From positions 163,670,290-163,734,289 of the forward strand of contig CM073885.1 in the NCBI GenBank assembly GCA_037176705.1: a stretch of 64,000 bases of DNA, read 5' to 3'. Positions 50,501-60,713 of the stretch are shown one piece after another. Within the stretch, counting starts at the first letter, position 1. The number at the start of each line of letters is the position of its first letter. Below the pieces are notes generated by a model. That model was not told the origin of the DNA. It saw nothing but the letters and a program-made list of their open reading frames with translations, and did not search any database. A program made the position numbers and the translations under genes. Source of the stretch: Molossus alvarezi (taxonomy: Eukaryota; Chordata; Mammalia; Chiroptera; Molossidae).

Positions 50501-53500
50501 GGTCATTGTAGAAAAGATTTCTCATAATTTCATGTGCTGAATGAAAAGAGGCCAGAAAATTCTTACAGAATCTGAGAATGTGTAGGACTGTGTTCAAGAT
50601 TAAGTTTCTGCCTCCATTCCTCTGTCTGCTCTGTTACTAAGTTAGTATCAAGTCCTGGATTTATTTTTTAAATACATGTTCTTATTTTGTAGAGATGCAA
50701 ACAGAACCAAGGACATTTTTGAGGAGCACTTACATCCGTTTATAGTAAGTGTCAGCATTATTGAGGTTGGATTTTTCTCTCATACAGTCATGATTATTTC
50801 ATACTGATTTGCTTTGAAGTTCATTACTGGAATAAAAGAATCCTCCAGGTTGAAGACAAATTTTTCTTCCTTTAAGTGTTCTTCTCCACCTTTTGTTGTA
50901 TCTAATTATTTTACCAAAAAATGTTGTATATGAAATATGTCAGTAAGAACTGAGTTGCAGCTTTGTAAAATTAGTGAGCTAAGGTGAGTAACATGCCCCC
51001 CCAAATATATCTTTTTAAAAGATAATTTTCAGTACCATCAAACTATATAAATATTTGTAAATAAAACTAAGCTATGTTAAGACCTCTATGAAGAAACTTA
51101 AACAACTCTTTAAATTCTGAAAAACTAGAATGACCATACTGTTCTGCTACCCCCTGCAGAGGCTCTGCAGCCATGTGTGGCTGTGATGCTGTAGGGAAGG
51201 GGGAAAGTCACTTCCATATGAGTTTTCTGAGGTTGTGCCTGTATTTGCCTTTAATGAGTGGTGGTTTTGCATCACTAATGCTTTTTCAAGTCTCATTGTT
51301 TATACCTAAAATACTAAAACACAGGTCACCCATTGAAAATTATTCTCAGGGGCACATGGGCACAAGTAGAAGACTGCCACCATAGAAGTACTTAAGTATT
51401 TATCTTCACTGGATACTTACATTGCATTTTCTCCTTTCAGGGAGAAACAGATCCAAAGGAATATTTTCATCGTTGTCCTGATCTCGGATCTATTTACAAT
51501 TTCATTCGTCCTTTTTTCACTGCCTATCAACTAACTGGTGAATTTGCAGTAGCAACTTTGGTAAGATAGTTCTTTCAGGAAGCATCTTTCTGTCTTGTCC
51601 ACAAGGTGTGGTCTTGTTTATCAGATAAAAGTAAGTTCCTGAAAAAAATCATCCAAACTTTATTAGAGATACCTATCCAAGGATGTGAAATACACACATT
51701 TTAGGTTAATAATCATTATGATTTCAAATGTTCTTCCTTTTCTCATCACAAAACAACTGCTATTTGAGGCAGCAGGAGAGAGTTCTGGTTTCTGCCTCCA
51801 CCCCTCAGGAGACACATGCACATGCAGTGCACACACATGCACATGTACCAGGTATGCTGACGGGCAGGATGCGCAATAACCTCTTGTTTCTGGGCCATGA
51901 CTAATTCAGTGTAGGTCTGAGCTGCATCCCAGGCTGTATCCCCAGGCAGTTCTGACTGTGTCCTGATTGAGAACCGGAGCCCTGAATTCCCTGTTCCTTG
52001 GATGATGGGTGTAAATCCAACCCTGCTGTCCTCCCGTGCCTGCCTGTGACGTTGTCCAGGATTATAGTGCCAGTAGTTCCTGAACAGGTTGTGTGAGTTG
52101 CCTGCTAAGCTACGCTGTGTGAGGACCTTTGTGTCATTCATACAGAATTCCTATGGGAAGAGTTTTTCTTTTGGAATAAATAGTCCTATTCTAGTGAGAA
52201 ATTGTCCTGCCCCCAGCAGTTCTAAAGGGGAAAGTGTTCTGCATGGTCAGGAGGGAACAAATCCTAAAGTCAGTGCCTCCTCCTTCAGTATTCAGGTAAA
52301 ATTTTGGAGAGGCCACTGTGCTTCTGACTAGAGACCCCTCGTGGACACTGGATCAGACACAGGCTTTTCATGGAGCTGCCAGCCACCAGGAGGGCTTAGC
52401 AGGTGGTGGTGAAGGCAGGAGGGTGCTTCCATGTGGAGAGTTGGTAGTGTGGAAGGAAAGTATCTGGGCCGGAAGAGGGGGAGTCCTTTGTAGAAGACTT
52501 AAGCTTGATGCACCTGGGAGACAATGGAGTGGCATCTCTAGGAATCATCTGAATGTGTGGAACAGCCTGAATCTGAGCTGGAGGTAAGGAATTAGGATCT
52601 GCTGTTCCAGTGCATAGAAAGCATATGAATAAACAGTGTATAGAAGATAGAGCAGTGACAAAGAGTTAGGTATTCTGTGGATATTCATGGAATGAGCAAC
52701 TTCTTGGCAGCACTTAGCATTTTGACCTCACTCTCTTTCTCAAACTTCACTTATCTTGACTTTTTATTGTCTCCTGGTTTCCCCACCACTCTCAGCCAAT
52801 CCTGGGGACTCCTAGCTTTCATGCTGGTTGTCCTTACAGAGCTCAGTGCTGAGGATGGAGGGAGACATGGTTGAATAAATTTTTGCTTTTATGGAGCTTA
52901 TATTCTATAAGAAAGTTAGAAATATGTTTTTAAATGAGTAGGTTTTTTTTATCCTCAGCCCAGGATATTTTTTTATTTTTTGTTCAGATAGAGTGGGAGG
53001 GAGAGAGAGAGAAACATCGACATGAAAGGGACAGATCAAGTGGCTGCCACCCACATGAACAACCAGAGTTGGGGACAAACTGCAACTGAGGTACATACCC
53101 TTAGTGGGAGCCAAACCCGAGTCTCTTTGTACGACAAGTTGACACTCTAACCACTGAGAAAACCAGTCAGGGCTAAATGAGTGTTTTTAAGGACATGAAT
53201 ATTTCAGCCCAGCTGGTGTGGTTTAGTGGTTGAGTGTAAACCCTGCACCAAGAGGTCGCTGGTTAGATTCCTGTCAGGGCACATGCCCAGGTTGTGGGCC
53301 CAACCCTCATTGTGGTGGCATGCAGGAGGTGGCCAATGCATGTTCTCTCTCATCAATGTTTCTGTCTCTCTTTCCCTCTCCCTTCCTCTCTCTGTAAGAT
53401 CAATAAAGAAAAATAGATATTTTTTAAAAAGATGATTTTTTCAGGTAGTACAAATACCAAGAGAATGAAGCAGGGTAAAGAGATAAAGTGATCACAGGGT

Positions 53501-55908
53501 CTGTCTACTTTAAACCAACCAATCAGGAAAAGCCTCTTTAAAAAGGAAAAGGTTGAATGCTGATCTACCGAACGGAGAAGGGTGAGGGTCTCTGGCATCG
53601 TAGGCAGAAGGGACAAGTGCACGGTTCTTAGGACCATGTTCTGTGTGTTTAAGCAACAGTGAGGTTTGGCCAGTGTGCTCAGAGTGTGGAATAAGGGAAA
53701 GAATGTAGGACATGAGGACATAGAAGGGCAGTGTCCTATCTTATAGAGCCCTGCAGCTGGCAGGCCATGGGAAGATGTTACATTTTTCTTTGTTTGATGG
53801 GAAACATTTGGCAGATATTGAGCAGGGTCCTGAAGTGCTCCTGATTACTGAAGCTATGCTGAGTGTTTTGGGGAGAATAGACTGTGGCTGGGAGTTTGAG
53901 TGGAGGTCGAGATGTCAGGAGGCAATAAGAGTGATCTAGGTGAGAAGTGACAAACAGAATAGAAAGCGGTCTGATGACCAGTGATAGGTATAGACAGCAA
54001 GAATTGCCAACAGATTGGAGCAGGCTAACTCAATTGGAGGCTTTGGGCCCCACAACTAGGCAAATGGCAGTGCCCTTTATGACATGAAGAAGTGCTTGGG
54101 GAAAGGGAGTTGGGATGAAGAGCTCTGGTGTGTATGTGCAAAGGCACCAATGGTCTTAGTAATAGTAGTTCAGTAGAGTGATAGTGGCAGGGGCCAGACA
54201 GAGTGGGTTAAGGAGACAGTGGAAAATGAGAAGCAGCATCAGGGCATTTACTGTGAGCCACATGAGGGGAAGCAGTCTAGGAGTTGGGGGTGGCAGGGAC
54301 CTGTGTCAACACATTGGGGAAAATCTCTGGCAGACAGGGAGGATTCTTCAAAAAGAGGGAATTGTGGGAGGTGTTTTTCAGAAGTAGGATGGGATCGATG
54401 TCACTGAGAGAGGAGTCGGCTTCAGTGAGAAGGGAAATCTCAGGTCCACTGACACAGGAGGGCAAGTGCATGAATGAGTGAGGATGGCACATACCAAGTC
54501 TGCCAGTAAAGGTGTCAGGAAGGTGAGAGATTGCCAGTGTTGTATAAGTGCCTCTAGCTAGTCCCATAAAGTACAAAGTTGGACCTTGTAAGCAGGTTTA
54601 TTCTTAGGATATCTGCCAGTGCTGAATTTTAAATGATTGTTACAGGCTTTCACTAAGATCATATAATGTTCAATAAACATTATATTTTTTAAAATACCCT
54701 TTGGTTTGAAGAACATTGGCAGATCTGAGCTATCAATCTGATAACCTCAGACAGTTAACATATTCTTTAAAATTGGACCCCCATTTTTCTTCAAATAGAG
54801 TGGGAGAGAGAGAGAGAAATATTGACATGAGAGAGACATCGACTGGTTGCCTCCCACATGACCTTGACCAGGGCCAGGACCACACCAACACCCAAGTACA
54901 TGCCATTGACCAGAATCGAAGCCACGACTCTTTGGTTTAAAGGCTAATGCTCTAACCACTGAGTCAAACTGTCCAGGGCTTCTTTTGTTTTTGGCAAATG
55001 GCATACATATATTTCTGTAAAGCACCCTTTGTGGTAACAACAAATCACAGCTTGCTTCTGTAATGTTCACTTAGCTGTTAAGTTCTCCCAGTTCTTTGTA
55101 GAATAGACATGTAATACACGAGAAAGAAATCATGAACCCTCACAAGCTCCTGGCAGGTGTAGAGGACCAGGATGCAGAGATGGCAGCTCTGTTACCACCT
55201 GAAACCACCAGCACTGGCTAAGCTTCAGATTGTGTAAGACAAGATAAATTTCATAAAGTGATCCTGGGGGAGTGAGGACTAGGAATATAAAAAGGACTTT
55301 CCTTTGTGTGCATGTGTGTCTCTTACAAAGGCACTAAGTCCAGGAATAATTGACAGTTGTCAAGACCTGCCTCAAGCACAGCCCTTTGTACTGCCTGTCC
55401 CGCTGCACCACACAGCAGCCACTGGGGGGCCCTCTTGACAACCCATTTTATCTACTGCTTGTGCTGCTAAAGAACTAGTTACTGTGTAAAGTAGATATAC
55501 ACGTGCTCTGTATTATCAGGGATGTAAATATTCAAGTCTTATGTAAAATCACCATATAACCACCAGTCAGGCATGAAACGGTGCACATGGTAGGCACTCA
55601 GGTACCCACACTGGGCCTGTCCATGCTGCCCTTTACAAGTGAAAGGTAATGATATTTCTTTAGAGGGTCCTTTACTAATATTTCCATTTATTCCTGTGAC
55701 CAAAACTTGTGCTGGAAATTCACCTGGGCAATGTAAGAAACAGAAATACGCCCTGGCCAGTTTGGCTCAGTGGTTAGAGCATCGACCTGTGGTCCAGAGA
55801 GACCTGGGTTTAGTTCCTGCTAAGAGCATGTATCTCAGTTTCAGTTTGTTCCCAGCCCTGGTTTGGTCATGCGGGTGGCAACCACTCGATGTGGCCCTTT
55901 CAGATCAA

Positions 55909-55962
<54 letters not shown>

Positions 55963-58900
55963 TCTCTCTCTATCTGAAACAAAAATGGAAAAATGTCCTC
56001 AGGTAAGGATTAAAAAAAAAGAAAAGAAACAGAAATACGTGATTTGCAACAGTGACTTGGCCTTTGGCTTTGGCTGGCCAAGCAGTTTCAGTAGACCCTA
56101 AGAAAAAGAATCAACTCAAACACAGGTGAAATCTGTCCTTTCTAACAGATCTCATCAGAGCCTTTAAACTGAACTGAAACCAAAGACCTGTGTTTTACTT
56201 TTGCAGATTTACATAGAAAGACTTGTGATGTATGCTAAAATAGACATTTGTCCCACGAACTGGAAACGAGTCGTTTTGGGGGCCATTCTTCTTGCCTCCA
56301 AGTATTTGTACGATCTGATTATATGGAATGTGCACTTCTGCAGAATCATGAAGAGCATTACACTTAAAGACCTGTGAGTTTGCATGGCTTTGGTGAACTT
56401 TCTAACATTTTCCTATACTTGGTTTGTCCCCACAAAGATTACATATTAAGAAATATTTTTAAAGGTTACATTGGGTAACGAACTGAACTAGGCATAAAAT
56501 GGCATACATTTTTCTATCCATGTTTGCTATAAGAATTCATATGACTTCTCATTAATTAGTAGGTCTTCATATGTTATTGTATAACTAATGTGATAATTTT
56601 ACATTTTTTTGGTATTGGCAAACATTGTACAAGCTCACTTAGAGAACCACAGTACTGCAAATATCTTCATGACTTTCTTAAAGCTGTCTACCAGTTCCAG
56701 TCCTTTTTTCCTCAAACTTTTTTTGTTATTTATTGATTCACTTTGATTATTTTCAATAAGAATTTACATTTATTATTGGTCGTTTCTTTGTTTTTTGTTT
56801 TTATCCTCACCTGAGGACATTTTTGCATTTATCTTCAGATAGAGCTGGAGGGAGAGGGGTAAGAGAGACAGAAAAACATCGATGTGAGAGAGACACTTTG
56901 ACTGGTTGCCACCTACATGACCCCAACTGGGGCGGCAACAAACAGCAACCCAGGTACGTGCTTTTAGGGAGAACTAAACCTGTGTCTCTCTGGTCTACAA
57001 GCTGAAGCTCTAACTGCTGAGCCAAACTGGCCAGAGCTACATTTATTATTATTTTGTATTAGTCTCAAGTGTGCAGCATAATGGTTAGAAAAGAATATAC
57101 TTCACAAAGTGTTTTCTGCAACATTTTCAGTACCGACCTGGCACCATACATAGTTCTTACAGTATTGCTGATCCTAATTTCTATGGTTCACTCTATATCC
57201 CCATAACTGTTTTGTAACTGCTAATCTGTACTCTCAATCCCATTACCTTTTCACTCAGCCCCCCAACACCCTTTCCCTCTGGACACCATCAAAATATTCT
57301 CTTTACCTATGAGTCTGCTTCTGTTTTGTTGGTTCATTTATATTGTTGTTTAGATTCCACATATAAGTGAAATCATATGGTATTTGTATTTCTCTGACTG
57401 ACTTATTTTACTTAGTGTAATACCCTCTATGTCCATCCATGCTGTCACAAATGGTAAGATGCCATTCATCTTTATGGCTGAGTAATATTCCACCACTTTT
57501 CAATCTACTCAACTATTGATGCACACTTGGGCTGCTTCCATAGTGTGGGCATTGTATATCATACTGCAGTGAAAATAGGAGTACATGTATTCTTTTGAAT
57601 TAGTGATTTCAGTTTCTTGGGGTATATACCCAGAAGCGGAATCACTGAGTCATAAAGCAGTTCCATTTTTTATTTCTAAAAGAAAATCCATACTGTTTCC
57701 ACAGTGGCTGCACCATTCTACATTCCCACCAAAAGTACATGAGGGTTCCATTTTCTCCACATCCTTGCCAACACTTGTTGATTTATTGATGATAGCCATC
57801 CTGACTGATGTGTGTGAAGGGATGTCTCATTGTGATTTTTATTTACATCTGTCTGATTATTAGTGATATTAAGCATATTTTCATATGTGTTTCAGCCATC
57901 TGTTTGTTGTCTTTGGAGAAATACCTGTTCAGGTCCTCTGTTTATTTCTTTATTGGATTGTTTGTTTTTTGGGGTGTTGAGTTGTACACGTTTTTATAAA
58001 ATTTGAATATTAAACCCATTATCAGATACATAACTGTCAAATACGTTTTCCCATCAGTCAATTGTCTTTCCATTGCATTGATGTTTTCCTTTGCTGTGCT
58101 AAAACTTTCCAGTTTGATATAGTCCTGTTTGTTTATTTTTTTGTTTCACTTGCTCAAGGTGATCTATGAGGAGAAAAACTTACTAAGAGAAATGTTGTAG
58201 ATTTTACTGCATTTGTTTTATTCTAGGAGTTTATTGTTAAATCTTACATTTAAGTTAATACTTCATTTTGAATTTATTCTTGTATATGGTGTAAGAAGGT
58301 GGTGTAGTTTCATTTTTTTGTATGTATCTGTCCAATTTACAGAACACTATTTTAATACACTTCCTTTTATCTACTGAATGATTATTTTTCCTTTTTCAAA
58401 TATTAATTGGCCACATTAGGTGTGGGTTTATTTCCGGGCTTTCTATTGTGTTCCATTGATCTATATGTTTATTTTTATGCTAGTACCATGCTCTTTTGAT
58501 TACTATAGCCTTGTACTATAGTATGATATCAAGTAGCATGATACTTCCAAACTTGTTCTTTTCTCTCTCAATTGCTATGAGTATTCAAGATCTTTGTGAC
58601 TGCATATAAAATACTGGATTATTTGTTCTACTGGTGTACAATATGCCATTAAATCTTGACATAGGAATCTTATGGAATGTATAGGTTGCTTTGGGTAGTA
58701 TGGACACTTTCAAGATGTTATTTTGTCCTATCCATGAGCCCAGTGCATATTTTTATTTATTTGTATCTTTTTTAAATTCTCTCTTGGGTGTCTTACAATA
58801 TTCCAAGTACAAGTCTTTTACCTCCTTGATTAAATTTCTTCCTAGGTGCTTTTATATAATTTGATATGGGATTGTTTTATAGTTTCCCTTTCTGATAGTT

Positions 58901-60632
58901 CACTATTGGCATATAAAAATGCAGCCAATTTCTGGCTATTAATTTTGTATCTTGTACTTTACTGAATACATTAGTCAGTTCTAGTAAGTATTTTGGTGGA
59001 ATCTTTAGGATTCTCTATGCACAGTATCACGCCATCTGCAAATAATAAGAGTTTTACGTCTATCTTCCAATTTGGTTGCCTTTCATTTTGTCTTATTGTC
59101 CAATTGCTGGGCCTAGGACTTCCAGTAATGTTTTGAATAAGAGGGATGACAGTGGACAGCCCTATGTTGTTACTGATCTTAAGAAAAACTCTTTCAGTTT
59201 TGCTTGATTGTGCTTGATTGATTATAATGTTGCCTGTGTCATATATTGCCCTTTACTATGTTGTTCTAGGTTTCATCTATTCTTACTTTGCTGAGACATT
59301 TTATCATAAATGTGGTTTATAGATTTTGTCAGAATGCTTTCTGCATCTATTAATATAACCATATGGTTTTTATCTTTCATTTTGTTTAAGTAGTGTAGCA
59401 TGTTCATTGACTTGTGGATATTATTCTAACTTTCTATCCCAGGAATAAATTCCACTTGATCATGGTGTATGATCTTTTTAATATATTGTTCAATCCTATT
59501 TGCTAATGTTTTGTCTTGGATTTCTACATCTGTGCTTCTCAGGGACATTGTCCTATAATTTTCTTTATTTGACATGTCTTTCTCTGCTTTTGGAATTGGT
59601 ATAATGATGGCCTCTGAAAATAAGCTTCATCCTCTTGAATTTTGTGGAATAGTATGAAACAGAATGGTGTCAGTGCTTTGAATATTTGGTAAAATTTACT
59701 TGTGATGACATGTCCAGGACTTCTGTTTGTTGAAAGTTTTATTTTATTTTATTTTTTATAGCTTTGATTTCAATGGCTGTATCAGTTTGTACAGATTTTC
59801 TGTTTCTTTTTGATTCAGTTTTGAAAGATTTATGTTTCTAGAAATTTATCCATTTCTTCTAGATTGTCTAATGTGTTAGAATGTAGTTGTTCATAATATT
59901 TTTTTATTAAGCTTTGTATTTCTGTGAGTCACTTGTCTCTACAACTCTTTTATTTCTACTTTTAATTTATTTGAGATCTTTGTCCTGATGAGTCTGATTT
60001 AAGGTTTTTTAATATTATTTTTTTAAAAGATCCAGATCTTTGTGTATTGATCTTTAGCGTGGTTATATTCTGTTTATTTCCACCCTGGTCTCACTTATTT
60101 TTGTCCTTCTACTCACTTTGGGCATTGTTTGTGGTTCTTTTTCTCATTCCTTTAGGAATAAGGTTAGATTGTTTATTTGAGATTTTTTTGTTTCTTGAGT
60201 TAAGCTTCCAATGCCAAGAATTGTTCTCTTAGGACTACTTTTGGTGTGCTTCATTGATTTTGGGTTGTTGTGCTTTCATTTTCACTTGGCTCAAGGTGGG
60301 TCTCATGAGGACAGCATATATATAAGTCTTGTCTTTGTCTTCAGTCAGCTACCTTGTGATTTTTTATCAGAGCATTTAAGCCATTTACATTTAAGTGATT
60401 ATTGATAGGTATGTATTTAATGCCATTTTATTCTTTATCACTGTATTTTTCCTCTCCTTTCATCTTCTTAAAAAGAATCCTTTATATTTCTTGTAATTCT
60501 GGTTTGGATATTAATGTATTCCTTTAGCTTTACCTTGTCTAGAAAGCTATTTCTTTTCAGTTTTAAATAATAGTCTGGTTGGGTAGAGTAGGCTTGGTTG
60601 TAGTAGATTTGTGCTTTTCATTATTTTGAATA

Positions 60633-60713
<81 letters not shown>

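Larger units (their letters stand above)
47868..50692 (+). other. Intron 5 of the cyclin gene
   Basis: Two full Ves copies and one weak SINE-like stretch. GCACACTTGGAGAACCACTG-like sequence near 49985-50005 could be the end of an old hAT element. The rest shows nothing. Confidence 0.75.
51561..56206 (+). other. Intron 7 of the cyclin gene
   Basis: Four Ves copies between 52940 and 56023, listed separately. 51561-52939 and 53421-54774 are single-copy with no exon recognised. Confidence 0.75.
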
